Assembly: GCA_023954015.1 (NCBI GenBank)
Contig: JAMLIS010000001.1
Location: 62,001 to 126,000 of the forward strand
Source of the DNA: Burkholderiaceae bacterium
Lineage (GTDB): Bacteria > Pseudomonadota > Gammaproteobacteria > Burkholderiales > Burkholderiaceae_E
Length of the DNA stretch: 64,000 nucleotides
Direction: 5' to 3'
Of this stretch, positions 10,857-19,838 are shown in pieces. Both the position numbers and the translations under genes were made by a program. The first letter of the stretch is position 1. Each line of letters begins with the position of its first letter. Below the pieces are notes generated by a model. It was not told where the DNA came from and ran no database searches. It saw only the letters and a program-made list of their open reading frames with translations.

Positions 10857-13800
10857 GTGTTCGAGTTCCTCGTCGACACCAGCCTGAAGCAGCGGCTGAT
10901 CGTCCTGGCGGTCTCGCTGCTGCTCGTCGTCTACGGCGCGATCACGCTGCGCCAGATGCCGGTGGACGTATTCCCCGACCTGAACAAGCCGACCGTCACG
11001 CTGATGACCGAGGCCGGAGGCATGGCGCCCGAAGAGGTCGAGCAGCTCGTCACGTTTCCCATCGAGTCGAGCATGAACGGCATGCCGGGCGTCACTCGCG
11101 TGCGCTCGGTCTCCGGCATCGGGCTGTCGATCGTCTATGTCGAGTTCGACTGGGGGTCGGACATCTACCGGAATCGGCAGCAGATCACCGAGCGTCTGAA
11201 CCTGGTTCGCGAACAGTTGCCCCCGGACGTCGTGCCGCAGCTCGGGCCGATCTCCTCGATCATGGGCGAGATCCTGTTGATCGCTCTGCCGGCGGACCCC
11301 GACAAGGTCAGCCCGATGCAGGTGCGCGAATATGCCGACTGGGTCGTGCGGCCGCGTCTGCTCACCATCCCGGGTATCGCGCAGGTCATTGCCATCGGCG
11401 GCGAAGTGCGTCAGTACCGCGTCGAGCTCCGCCCGGATCAGTTGCAGGCGCTCGGTGTGCCGCGCGAGCGGATCGATGGCGCGTTGAAGGATTTCGGCGC
11501 CAATACCAGTGGCGGGTTTCTCGAAGCCCAGGGTCGCGAGTACCTGATCCGCCAGATCGGACGTACCTCACGTATCGAGGATCTCCAGAACGTCGTCGTT
11601 TCGGTGACGAACGGCCAGCGCGTGCTGCTCGGGCAGGTCGCGAACGTTGCCATCGCCCCGGCGATCAAGCGCGGCGATGCCGGCTACAACGGCAAGCCGG
11701 CCGTGATTCTCTCGGTGCAGAAGCAGCCGTCCGCCGACAGCGTGACGCTCACGCGGGAAGTGGAACGCGCGATGGCCGATCTGGCGAAGGCTCGTCCCGC
11801 CGGAATCGATGCGCCGCAGTTCCTGTTCCGGCAGGCCGACTTCATCGAACGGTCGGTCGGCAATGTCCAGGAGGCGTTGCGCGACGGGGCGATTCTGGTC
11901 GCGGTGATTCTTTTCCTGTTCCTCCTGAACGTGCGCACGACACTGATCTCGCTGACCGCGATTCCCGTATCGCTGCTCGCGACCGCGCTCGTGTTCCATT
12001 ACTTCGGCCTGTCGATCAACACGATGACGCTGGGCGGTCTGGCGATCGCGATCGGAGAACTCGTCGACGACGCCGTCGTCGGCGTGGAGAACGTGCTGCG
12101 TCGGCTGCGCCTGAACCGTGAACGGGAGCATCCGCATCCGGTCGCCGAGGTAATCGCCAAGGCGACGCTCGAGGTGCGTTCGGCCATCGTCTATGCGACC
12201 GTGATCATCGTTCTCGTGTTCGTGCCGCTGTTCGTGCTGCCCGGAATCGAGGGTCGGTTGTTCACGCCGCTGGGCGTGGCCTACATCGTGTCGATCCTCG
12301 CGAGCATGATCGTTTCGGTCACGCTGACCCCGGTGATGGCGTACTACCTGCTGCCGCGGATGAAGCAGCTCGGGCACGGCGACAGTCCGCTGGTGAAGGT
12401 GCTCAAGCGTTGGGACGCGAAGCTGCTGAACTGGTCGTTCGACCGCAGCCGAAGCCTGCTTGCCGGCGCGCTGCTGGTCGTCGTGGCTGCCGGCGCGAGC
12501 ATCGCGTTCTTCCCCCGCTCGTTCCTGCCGCCGTTCAACGAAGGCACGCTCACCGTGAGCCTGCTCCTCGAACCGGGCACGTCGTTGAGCGAATCCAACC
12601 GGATCGGCGCATTGGCCGAGCAGCTCGTCATGAAGGTTCCGGAAGTGACACAGGTTGGCCGGCGAACCGGCCGTGCAGAACTCGACGAACACGCCGAAGG
12701 CGTGCACTCGACCGAAATGGATGTCGATCTCGAGACCTCCGAACGAGGCCGCGAAGCGGTGATCGACGATATCCGCGCTCGCCTGGCCGGGCTGCCGGTC
12801 GTGAGCAACGTCGGGCAGCCGATCTCGCACCGACTCGATCACCTGCTCTCCGGCGTGCGCGCGCAGATCGCCCTGAAGGTCTACGGCGACGACCTCGATA
12901 CGCTGCGCGGGTTGGCCGAGGACCTGCGCGCACGGCTGGCGCGGATCCCGGGCATCACCGATCTGCAGATCGAAAAGCAGGTACGGATTCCGCAGACGAA
13001 GATTCGCGTCGACTACGAGAAAGCGGCACGGTACGGCGTCGCGCCCGGCGCGCTGCTGCGCGGCCTCGAGCAGATGGTCGCCGGCGAGCGCATCACGCAG
13101 ATCATCGAAGGAAATCGCCGTTTCGATCTCGTGGCCCGATTGCCCGAGAGCGGACGCGGAATGCATGCGCTCTCCAGGCTGCTGATCGAAACGCCCGATG
13201 GTCATATCCCGCTGTCCAGGCTCGCCGACGTGGAGGACAGCGACGGACCCAACCAGGTAGCTCGCGAGAACGCGCGGCGACGCATCGTCGTGTCGGCGAA
13301 CACCGACGGCGGCGACATGGCGGGCGTCATCCGTTCGATTCGCACCGAGATCGCCGCCAGGCCGATGCCCGACGGCTACTTCACCGCGCTGGAAGGACAG
13401 TTCCAGGCACAGGAGCAGGCTTCACGCCTGATCGCGCTGCTCGCGGTGGTTTCGCTATCGATGATCTTCCTGGTGCTGTACAGCCGGTACCGCTCGGCGG
13501 CGCTGACCCTGATCATCATGGGCAACATTCCGCTGGCGCTCGTGGGCAGCGTGATCGCCTTGTGGATTTCCGGTCAGCCCTTGTCGATCGCCGCGCTGGT
13601 CGGGTTCATCACGCTGACCGGCATCGCCACGCGCAACGGCATCCTGAAGATCTCGCACTACATCAATCTTTGCGCGTTCGAAGACGAGCGTTTCGGCAAG
13701 GCGATGATCGTGCGCGGCTCACTCGAGCGCCTCACGCCGGTGTTGATGACCGCGTTGGTGGCTGCATTTGCCCTGGTGCCGCTGTTGCTGTCGGCCGACG

Positions 13801-13961
13801 CTCCGGGCAAGGAAGTGCTTCACCCCGTGGCCGTCGTCATCTTCGGCGGACTCGTCAGCTCGACGCTGCTCGACACCGTGCTCACGCCGATGATGTTCTG
13901 GCGCTGGGGTGAAAAACCGCTGCAACGGCTGCTCGAAGCGCGCAGCACCGAAAACTATTGA
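10857..13961 (+). CDS. Heavy-metal efflux RND transporter permease (CusA/CzcA family)
   Basis: A 1034-residue inner-membrane pump. The GTG at 10857 lies one base after the adaptor stop, and VFEFLVDTSLKQR is the typical opening of the family. TM1 is followed by RQMPVDVFPDLNKPTV and the porter segment FPIESSMNGMPGVTRVRS. TM4 carries the proton-relay acids in GELVDDAVVGVEN. The second half repeats the layout (DHLLSGVRAQIALKVYGDD, and a TM10-12 block ending in LDTVLTPMMFWRWG). Length is normal for HME-RND proteins. The copper setting suggests Cu+/Ag+, but Co/Zn/Cd export cannot be excluded from sequence, because I could not map the CusA methionine triad. Confidence 0.93.
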   Translation: MFEFLVDTSLKQRLIVLAVSLLLVVYGAITLRQMPVDVFPDLNKPTVTLMTEAGGMAPEEVEQLVTFPIESSMNGMPGVTRVRSVSGIGLSIVYVEFDWGSDIYRNRQQITERLNLVREQLPPDVVPQLGPISSIMGEILLIALPADPDKVSPMQVREYADWVVRPRLLTIPGIAQVIAIGGEVRQYRVELRPDQLQALGVPRERIDGALKDFGANTSGGFLEAQGREYLIRQIGRTSRIEDLQNVVVSVTNGQRVLLGQVANVAIAPAIKRGDAGYNGKPAVILSVQKQPSADSVTLTREVERAMADLAKARPAGIDAPQFLFRQADFIERSVGNVQEALRDGAILVAVILFLFLLNVRTTLISLTAIPVSLLATALVFHYFGLSINTMTLGGLAIAIGELVDDAVVGVENVLRRLRLNREREHPHPVAEVIAKATLEVRSAIVYATVIIVLVFVPLFVLPGIEGRLFTPLGVAYIVSILASMIVSVTLTPVMAYYLLPRMKQLGHGDSPLVKVLKRWDAKLLNWSFDRSRSLLAGALLVVVAAGASIAFFPRSFLPPFNEGTLTVSLLLEPGTSLSESNRIGALAEQLVMKVPEVTQVGRRTGRAELDEHAEGVHSTEMDVDLETSERGREAVIDDIRARLAGLPVVSNVGQPISHRLDHLLSGVRAQIALKVYGDDLDTLRGLAEDLRARLARIPGITDLQIEKQVRIPQTKIRVDYEKAARYGVAPGALLRGLEQMVAGERITQIIEGNRRFDLVARLPESGRGMHALSRLLIETPDGHIPLSRLADVEDSDGPNQVARENARRRIVVSANTDGGDMAGVIRSIRTEIAARPMPDGYFTALEGQFQAQEQASRLIALLAVVSLSMIFLVLYSRYRSAALTLIIMGNIPLALVGSVIALWISGQPLSIAALVGFITLTGIATRNGILKISHYINLCAFEDERFGKAMIVRGSLERLTPVLMTALVAAFALVPLLLSADAPGKEVLHPVAVVIFGGLVSSTLLDTVLTPMMFWRWGEKPLQRLLEARSTENY

Positions 13962-13983
13962 TCCGTCACTGGAAGGAGTGCAT

Positions 13984-14445
13984 ATGAAACGTGCCTGGCT
14001 GGGCGCCGTGTTCGCGGTCGCGGTCTCCGTTGCGGCACCACCCGCTTTCGCGCACGACGACGCGTACCTGGACACGCAGAAGGCGCCCAACGGCGGCCAG
14101 CTGCGCATGGCGGGGCCGCTGCACTACGAGCTCGTCACGTCGAAGAATGCTGCCGCTTCGATCGACAGCCCGGTCGTCGTGTACGTCACCGATCACGCGG
14201 GCAAACCGGTCTCGACCAACGGCGCAACGGGCAGCGCGACGATCCTCGCCGGCAAGACGCGCACTGCCGCGTCGCTCGCGCCCGACGGCGACAATCGGAT
14301 GAAGGGCGTTGCCCGCTATGTGCACGCCCCTGACATGAAGGTCATCGTCTCGATCACCTTGCCGGGCGCGGCCCCGGAGCAGGCGCGCTTCACTCCGGGA
14401 CTGGTCGCTCGCGACGAGCACGCCGGCGACACGCATCGGCGCTGA
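13984..14445 (+). CDS. Small exported protein of the copper efflux operon, unknown function
   Basis: A 153-residue protein with a strong ribosome site (GGAAGGAG) before the ATG at 13984. A signal peptide ends at PAFAHD. The mature protein starts HDDAYLDTQKAPNGGQLR and has a compact beta-rich body with VVVYVTDHAGKPVSTNGA and a His-rich tail (DEHAGDTHRR). This resembles small periplasmic proteins often placed after HME-RND genes, with a fold like the YtkA type. It begins 22 bp after the pump stop. Metal binding in the periplasm is inferred from the terminal histidines. No named family is recognised. Confidence 0.75.
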   Translation: MKRAWLGAVFAVAVSVAAPPAFAHDDAYLDTQKAPNGGQLRMAGPLHYELVTSKNAAASIDSPVVVYVTDHAGKPVSTNGATGSATILAGKTRTAASLAPDGDNRMKGVARYVHAPDMKVIVSITLPGAAPEQARFTPGLVARDEHAGDTHRR

Positions 14446-14574
14446 ACCGCGAAGAGCCGGTCGGTCTGGCAGCGCGCCGATGGCTCAGGCAGTGCGCTTG
14501 CAGTTCGGAATCGTCGGCGCGTCGGCAACTGCCGGGAAACTCTCGCGGCGTCGTTCACCGATCGGAGGAATAGC

Positions 14575-16257
14575 ATGGATCATCGCAGGCGACGCGTCGT
14601 CGCCGGCACCGCCGGCGCTGCAGCGGCAGCGACTTTCGGGTGGCCGCTTTCGGGCGCACGCGCCGAGCGCAACGAGCAGGCCGGCGCCGACCCCGACGTG
14701 CACATCGAGTTGCGCGCGGTGCAGGAACGCGTCGCCCTTCGTCCGGGCGCGCCGACTCGGGTGTGGCGCTACCGCGGGTCGGTGCTGAGAGGCGACGCAG
14801 GCACGCTCGAGGCATCGAGCGACACGTATCTCGGCCCGATCCTCCGGGTGCGGCGCGGCCAGCGCGTGCGCCTGGACCTGGTCAACGAACTTCCGGAGCC
14901 GACGATCGTCCACTGGCACGGCCTGCACGTTCCCGACACGATGGACGGGCATCCGCGCCATGCGATCGCGCCGGGCCAGCGCTACGTCTACGAGTTCACG
15001 GTCAGGAACCGGGCGGGCAGCTACTGGTTCCACCCGCATCCCCACGGCCGGACGGGCGCGCAGGTCTATTTCGGTCTGGCGGGGCTGTTCCTCGTCAGCG
15101 ACGACGAAGAGGCGGCTCTTGGACTGCCCGACGGCCGATACGATCTTCCGCTGGTACTGCAGGATCGCAGCTTCGACGCCGACAACCAGTTCGTCTACCT
15201 GGAATCGGATCTGCCGGGCGGCGTCCCCGCCGACAACCTGGGCCGGCCTCCGATCGGGGGCCCCGGGATGATGGGCCCCGGGATGATGGGCGGCGGGATG
15301 ATGGGTGGTGGGATGGGCCGCGGTGGGATGGGCGGCGGCATGGGCTCGATGATGGCCCGCATGATGGGCGTGCTCGGCGACGAAATTCTCGTCAACGGTC
15401 GATCGAGCGCGATCCTCTCGGTCGAGCGGCGCCCCTATCGCCTGCGCGTACTCAACGGTTCCAACACGCGCATCTACAAGCTCGCCTGGCACGATGGCTC
15501 GCCGCTCGTCGTGATCGGCAGTGACGGCGGGCTGCTGGCCGCGCCGGTGCGGCGCGACTACGTCATGCTCGGGCCGGCCGAGCGCGTCGATCTGTGGGTC
15601 GATTTCGCCCGCTGGTCGGCCGGCAGCGAACTGGCGCTGCAAAGCCTCGCCTTCGACGGCGCGATGAACATGGGCGGCATGATGATGGGCCGATCGGCGC
15701 TGCCCGACGGCGCGGCATTCCGGGTGCTCGCGCTGCGCGTCGGAGACGGCCCGCAGGGCTCGCAGGAGACAGCGCCGCCACGACGGCTGTCCGATCTACC
15801 GCCGGCCGATCCGCGCGCGGCGATCAACTTCGATCACCCGAAAGTCTTCGAGCTCACGATGCAGAGGATGGCCTGGGGAATCAATGGCCGGACCTTCGAG
15901 ATGCTCGGTGTCACTCCGTACGAGACCGTCCGGCTCGGCACCCACGAACTATGGGAATTCCGCAACGACGCAACGACCGGGATGATGGGGATGGCGATGC
16001 CGCACGCCATGCATGTGCACGGCGTGCAGTTTCGCGTCGTCGGGCGTTCGGTCTCGGGCGGCTTCCCGGACTACCGAGATAGCGTCGCGGCGGGCTTCGT
16101 CGACGAAGGCTGGAAGGACACCGTGCTGGTCATGCCGGGCGAGCGGGTCCGCATTCTCGTGCACTTCGCCGACTACCCGGGGCTGTTCCTCTACCACTGC
16201 CACATGCTCGAGCACGAGGACGGCGGGATGATGCGCAACTATCGGGTGATGGCGTAG
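14575..16257 (+). CDS. Tat-exported Met-rich multicopper oxidase (CueO/CopA type)
   Basis: A 560-residue oxidase with a very good ribosome site (CGGAGGAA) before the ATG. The N-terminus RRRRVVAG followed by an Ala-rich stretch is a Tat signal. All copper-site histidine motifs are present: HWHGLH at 113-118, HPHPHG at 153-158, HAMHVHG at 477-483 and HCHMLEH at 541-547 with the type 1 Cys542. A Met/Gly-rich insert at about 224-262 resembles the methionine loop of CueO, which binds Cu+. It probably oxidises Cu+ to the less toxic Cu2+ in the periplasm. It follows the efflux operon by 129 bp with no other gene between, so it may share the CopR-driven transcript or have its own promoter. Confidence 0.92.
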   Translation: MDHRRRRVVAGTAGAAAAATFGWPLSGARAERNEQAGADPDVHIELRAVQERVALRPGAPTRVWRYRGSVLRGDAGTLEASSDTYLGPILRVRRGQRVRLDLVNELPEPTIVHWHGLHVPDTMDGHPRHAIAPGQRYVYEFTVRNRAGSYWFHPHPHGRTGAQVYFGLAGLFLVSDDEEAALGLPDGRYDLPLVLQDRSFDADNQFVYLESDLPGGVPADNLGRPPIGGPGMMGPGMMGGGMMGGGMGRGGMGGGMGSMMARMMGVLGDEILVNGRSSAILSVERRPYRLRVLNGSNTRIYKLAWHDGSPLVVIGSDGGLLAAPVRRDYVMLGPAERVDLWVDFARWSAGSELALQSLAFDGAMNMGGMMMGRSALPDGAAFRVLALRVGDGPQGSQETAPPRRLSDLPPADPRAAINFDHPKVFELTMQRMAWGINGRTFEMLGVTPYETVRLGTHELWEFRNDATTGMMGMAMPHAMHVHGVQFRVVGRSVSGGFPDYRDSVAAGFVDEGWKDTVLVMPGERVRILVHFADYPGLFLYHCHMLEHEDGGMMRNYRVMA

Positions 16258-16282
16258 CGACGGCCCTTCGACCGGCCCCTTT

Positions 16283-16834
16283 TCACTGCACGTTTTCGCG
16301 GATGCGGCGCTCCATCTCCGGCGTCAATTCCGTCGACCGCGCGGGCAACTCGGCACTGCCTCGTTCGCCGCTGCGCGAAATGTCGTCGATCAACAGCTTC
16401 ATTTCGGCGATCTCGCGCACCTGCGATTCGATGATCCCGTCCGCCAGCTTCCGGACCCGCGGGTCGCTGATGCCGGCCTTGCGCGCATTGTTGATCGCGA
16501 TCGAGTGGTGGGGAATCATCGACTTCATGAAACGAACGTCGTCGATCAACAGTTGACCGCGGTTGACGACCAGCAGACCGATACCGAGGATCGCCGCGAC
16601 AACGACGACGGCGGCCTTCGGGCCCTGGTACATCGACCACATGAACCCCAGCATGATGATCGTCATCACGCAGCCCATGACCAGCGATGCGATCAGACGG
16701 TTCACGCTGAAGAACGCGTGATCGAACGAATAGACCAGCTGGTACATCAGGAAGAACATGATCACTACCGATGTCGCGATCATGGCGGCGAACCTGCCCC
16801 AGCCCATGCCCATGCCGTCCTTCCGATCATTCAT
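16283..16834 (-). CDS. DUF305 family membrane protein
   Basis: A 183-residue protein with three predicted transmembrane helices (about 17-34, 45-66, 73-90). A DUF305 domain follows, with the hallmark [12 protein letters not shown] (His109-His110), found in proteins that cluster with copper-resistance genes and adopt a ferritin-like helical fold. The ATG at 16834 is chosen because [13 protein letters not shown] is a natural Met-rich N-terminus. Upstream in-frame sequence lacks similarity. It is convergent with the multicopper oxidase, 25 bp apart. Function is unknown, and a copper-related role is inferred from the family and location. Confidence 0.85.
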   Translation of the reverse strand: MNDRKDGMGMGWGRFAAMIATSVVIMFFLMYQLVYSFDHAFFSVNRLIASLVMGCVMTIIMLGFMWSMYQGPKAAVVVVAAILGIGLLVVNRGQLLIDDVRFMKSMIPHHSIAINNARKAGISDPRVRKLADGIIESQVREIAEMKLLIDDISRSGERGSAELPARSTELTPEMERRIRENVQ

Positions 16835-17030
16835 GCTTTTCTCCGAAACGACCGCTGCAGATTGAATCACCGCCCGAAACGCAGCAAAGCGCGGCCCCGG
16901 TTGCCAGGAACGCTGCGAAAGGCGGCGTCTTGTGCCGAGGAGCCGGATGCTCCACCGGAAATGCAGTATTTCGCAGCATTCGGCGATCGCGGGCGTACAC
17001 GACGATGCGTGAGACGGCGCAAAGCCCACC

Positions 17031-17120
17031 GCCCGGTGCGCTGCCGCCCGGTGCCTTGCCGCCCGGTGCCTTGCCGCCCGGTGCCCTGCCGCCCCGCGCG
17101 CTGCCGCCCGGCGCGCTGCC
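17031..17120. repeat. 15-bp tandem repeat, six units
   Basis: Six consecutive units of GCCCGGTGCCTTGCC and close variants fill 17031-17120. The last two units have drifted to GCGCG forms and a half unit follows. It lies in the 333-bp gap between the DUF305 and SHOCT genes. Apart from this repeat I see nothing in that gap. A rightward frame through it would read as PPGAL repeats, but no credible start, ribosome site or conserved flanks support a gene. Confidence 0.85.
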
Positions 17121-17167
17121 GGTCCCGCTGGAGTCTTCCGCCTCGCCTCGAACAGGCGGACCCGAGG

Positions 17168-17425
17168 TTACCGGGTCAACTCACGCTTCTTCTGCTCGAA
17201 CTCTTCGCTCTGAATTTCGCCGCGCGCATATCGTTCCCTCAATATCCGGAGCGCTCGGTCGTCCGGATCGTCTCCGCGTCCGGGCAGGCGGCCCATCAGC
17301 ATTCGGACAAGGAAAAAAACGCCGACGACGACGAGAGCCCACCACAGGAACATCAGGGCCATGCCCAGGAATCCTGCACCGCCGCCCCACATCCCGCCCA
17401 TGTTGCCCCACATATGCATGCCCAT
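17168..17425 (-). CDS. SHOCT-domain small membrane protein
   Basis: An 85-residue protein with a Met/Gly/Trp-rich start, one strong transmembrane helix (about 19-42) and a C-terminal SHOCT motif: DDPDDRALRILRERYARGEIQ followed by SEEFEQKKRELTR. The ATG at 17425 is given, but the AGGA ribosome site is better spaced for the in-frame ATG at 17419 (83 residues). SHOCT proteins of this size are common next to copper and other metal-resistance genes. The function is unknown. The 274 bp upstream, to the metallo-beta-lactamase gene, show no recognisable element. Confidence 0.8.
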   Translation of the reverse strand: MGMHMWGNMGGMWGGGAGFLGMALMFLWWALVVVGVFFLVRMLMGRLPGRGDDPDDRALRILRERYARGEIQSEEFEQKKRELTR

Positions 17426-17699
17426 TCCTGGAGTGCCTTCAGGTCTCCGACGCCCACGCAGGCGGCGTGCGGCGAGTGAAGATTCTCGGCCGCCGCCTTG
17501 CGGATCGTTGCGCGAGGGTTTTCGACGGCCGTGCAAGCGCTCGCGCTGCACTGCTGCGCCTCGGACGCAGTCGAATCGTACTGCTGCGCAGCTTACGAGA
17601 AGGTTGCGTGGAGATTACCGATCGAGCCGAGCCGCAGTGCACCTCCGATCGGACGACGCGTCTCACCGGTACGCCGCGGGAATGCGAGCCGGCCGAGTC

Positions 17700-19073
17700 T
17701 CACGACGCGCGCTCGACCGGCAGTCCGAGCGCCTCCCACGCCTTCATGCCGCCGAGCAGGTTGTGCACGTTCGTGTAGCCGTGGCGTCGCAGGATGCTCG
17801 CCGCGATTCCCGAACGGTGCCCGACGCTGCAATGAACGACGAGGCGCTCGCCCTTGCCGACCGCCGGAAGGTTCTGCCCGAGGTCGCCGACGTAGACATG
17901 CAACGCGCCACCGATATGCCCCTCTGCGCGTTCGCGCGCATCGCGCACGTCGAGGATCGTGGCGCTACCCTCGTCGCGCCAACGGGCCGCCTGCACGGCG
18001 CTCGTCGTCGCTACGAAATCGATCGGCTGCCCGTCCTCGCGCCATGCTTCGATGCCGCCCGCGAGCGCACCCGAAACCTCGTCGATGCCGATGCGCGCGA
18101 GAGCCAGCGCAGCCGTGCCGACATCGCTGGCCGAATCGGTGACGAGCAACACCGGCTCGTCGCCATGCACGAACCACCCGCCGAAGGATGCGAGACCGTC
18201 GAGCCAGATGTTGTACGAACCCGGCACGTGCGAACCGGCGAAGGCATCCGGGGCGCGCGTGTCGATCACGCAGGCATCCGCCGCCTGCCCGCGGAATGCG
18301 CCCGGCTGCAGGCTCGGGATACGGGACAGCGAAGGCTGCGGCCGACCCGCATCCAGGTTCACCGCTTCCATGTGCCGGAAATACGGCGGACGCGGGAGTT
18401 TCTCGGCGAGCTTGTGCTCGACGAAGCCGTCGCGATCGCGCGTGAAGACCGGATTCGTATGCTGCTCGATGCCGAGCGTGGAGTCGTCGCGATCGGCGAT
18501 GGCACCGCCACAAGCGGAACCCGCACCGTGCGCGGGAAAGAGCAGCGCCTGAGCGCCCAGCGGTGCGATCTTGTCGTGGATCGCATCGAACAACGTCCCT
18601 GCGTTCTCGGCAGTGCGCGCCGGATCCGTCAGATCCGTGCGCCCGGTCTCGCCGACGAACAGCGCATCGCCGGTGAACACGCCCCAGCATCGTCCGCCGG
18701 CGTTGCGCGGGTATGCGGCATACGAAACGCTCTCCGGCGTGTGACCCGGCGTCTCGAAGGCCAGCACGCGTGTACTGCCGATGTCGATCGCTTCGCCGTC
18801 GCGCAGCCGCAGATCGGCGCGCCCGAACGACTCGTGCGTTCCGGCGACGATGGCGGCACCGGTGGCGGCGGCGAGCGCCGCCGAGCCCTGGACGAAATCC
18901 TCCTGCCGGTGCGTATCGAGCACGTGCGTGATCGTCAGCGCGTTTTCGCGGGCGATCCGCAGGTAGTCGTCGATATCGCGTCGCGGGTCGACGACGAGCG
19001 CCAGCCCGTCGCCGCATTCGAGAATGTACGAGTGTTGCGCCAGTCCGGACGTTTTCAGTCGGCGAAAGAGCAT
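17700..19073 (-). CDS. Metallo-beta-lactamase fold / double rhodanese fusion protein
   Basis: A 457-residue three-domain protein. Residues 1-245 form a metallo-beta-lactamase hydrolase of the persulfide-dioxygenase (ETHE1-like) branch, with later metal ligands in TPGHTPES, GDALFVGETGRTDL and PAHGAGSACGG. The usual THxHxDH is changed to THRQEDF at 54-60. Two rhodanese domains follow. The first has lost its catalytic Cys (LLVTDSASD), the second keeps it at Cys415 (VVHCSVGHRSG). Such fusions handle glutathione persulfide or related sulfane sulfur. It is divergent from the DUF302 gene, a pair often seen in sulfur and redox loci. The changed metal motif makes the exact reaction uncertain. Confidence 0.85.
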   Translation of the reverse strand: MLFRRLKTSGLAQHSYILECGDGLALVVDPRRDIDDYLRIARENALTITHVLDTHRQEDFVQGSAALAAATGAAIVAGTHESFGRADLRLRDGEAIDIGSTRVLAFETPGHTPESVSYAAYPRNAGGRCWGVFTGDALFVGETGRTDLTDPARTAENAGTLFDAIHDKIAPLGAQALLFPAHGAGSACGGAIADRDDSTLGIEQHTNPVFTRDRDGFVEHKLAEKLPRPPYFRHMEAVNLDAGRPQPSLSRIPSLQPGAFRGQAADACVIDTRAPDAFAGSHVPGSYNIWLDGLASFGGWFVHGDEPVLLVTDSASDVGTAALALARIGIDEVSGALAGGIEAWREDGQPIDFVATTSAVQAARWRDEGSATILDVRDARERAEGHIGGALHVYVGDLGQNLPAVGKGERLVVHCSVGHRSGIAASILRRHGYTNVHNLLGGMKAWEALGLPVERAS

Positions 19074-19268
19074 GAGCGCGCAAATGCAAGTTGCATACCC
19101 GCCGGCAGGTCGGCAGGTCGTTCCCGCTACGAAGCAGCGCGATGTCCCCACGATCGTGCAGCATGCCGACGTGGGGTCAATGCTCGCGTGGGCATCATTC
19201 GGTTCACGATGCGGATGACGAGAAATTGCATCCGGTAGATTCCTGCAAACGTAGCGAGGGAGCAAGCC

Positions 19269-19712
19269 ATGAGTGGAGCACCGGCCGGATCGAGCCCGGC
19301 GCAGATTTCGTACGGCTTTCATTGCACGATCGACGACAAGGACTTCGCGAAGGCGGTCGAGCGCGTCACCGAGGCGCTGAAGACCGAAGGCTTCGGCGTG
19401 CTGACCGAGATCGACGTCCAGGCGACGATGAAGGCCAAGCTCGGCGTCGAGGAGAGGCCGTACCGGATCCTCGGTGCCTGCAACCCGCCGCTCGCCCACC
19501 GCGCACTGGGGGCCGAACCCGATATCGGCTTGCTGCTGCCGTGCAACGTGGTCGTTCGCGAAGGCGCCGACGGCCGCTTGATCGTCGGCTTCATGGACCC
19601 GGTGGCCGTCTTGCAGATGACCAGCGATGCCGAGGTGGCCAAGGTCGCTCACGAGGTGCGCGAACGGCTGCAGCGGGTCAGGGCCCTGCTCGCCGCACCG
19701 ACCTCGTCGTGA
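19269..19712 (+). CDS. DUF302 family protein
   Basis: A 147-residue soluble protein with a good ribosome site (GAGGGAGC) before the ATG at 19269. It has the DUF302 core: [20 protein letters not shown], then [27 protein letters not shown], then [15 protein letters not shown], with the single Cys of the GACNPP motif. The fold is an alpha/beta sandwich of unknown activity. It is divergent from the rhodanese fusion gene, with a shared 195-bp promoter region in which I see no clear operator. A link to sulfur or redox homeostasis is inferred from this neighbour only. Confidence 0.87.
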   Translation: MSGAPAGSSPAQISYGFHCTIDDKDFAKAVERVTEALKTEGFGVLTEIDVQATMKAKLGVEERPYRILGACNPPLAHRALGAEPDIGLLLPCNVVVREGADGRLIVGFMDPVAVLQMTSDAEVAKVAHEVRERLQRVRALLAAPTSS

Positions 19713-19714
19713 GC

Positions 19715-19825
19715 GGCCCAGGGCCTGCGGATACAGGACTCCCCCCGGCCCAGGGCCGGTGGATACAGGACTTCGCCGGCCCAGGGCCGGTAGATACAGG
19801 ACTTCGCCGGCCCTGGGCCGGCGAA
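19715..19825. repeat. REP-like 31-bp tandem repeat with palindromic core
   Basis: Copies begin at 19715, 19747, 19778 and (partial) 19809. Each has the palindrome GGCCCAGGGCC followed by a spacer reading GGATACAGGACTTCGCC with small changes. Spacing is 32, 31 and 31 bp. The array lies between the convergent DUF302 and enoyl-CoA hydratase genes, the usual place for REP-type extragenic palindromes. There are no unique spacers, so it is not a CRISPR array. Confidence 0.8.
19803..19825. terminator. Strong stem-loop at end of REP-like array, possible bidirectional terminator
   Basis: TTCGCCGGCCC and GGGCCGGCGAA are exact reverse complements separated by one base, giving an almost perfect 23-bp palindrome. 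It stands between two convergent genes. No U-tract follows, so intrinsic termination is only possible. It could instead stabilise transcript ends. Confidence 0.35.
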
Positions 19826-19838
19826 GGGCGCGCGCCCC

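Noticed and set aside
11568..13205. 545-codon frame antisense to the RND pump gene
   Set aside because: Composition is the His/Arg/Gln-rich pattern typical of high-GC antisense frames, with no domain or ribosome site. The RND frame is clearly coding.
16258..16282. Intrinsic terminator after the multicopper oxidase gene
   Set aside because: Only a 4-bp GGCC stem precedes CCTTTT, too weak to call.
16771..17778. Rightward frame encoding PPGAL repeats
   Set aside because: Open only because the repeat period is a multiple of three. No ribosome site or conserved flanks, and it overlaps the DUF305 and SHOCT genes antisense.
19715..19825. Possible CRISPR array
   Set aside because: The repeats are contiguous, there are no unique spacers and no cas gene is in the window.
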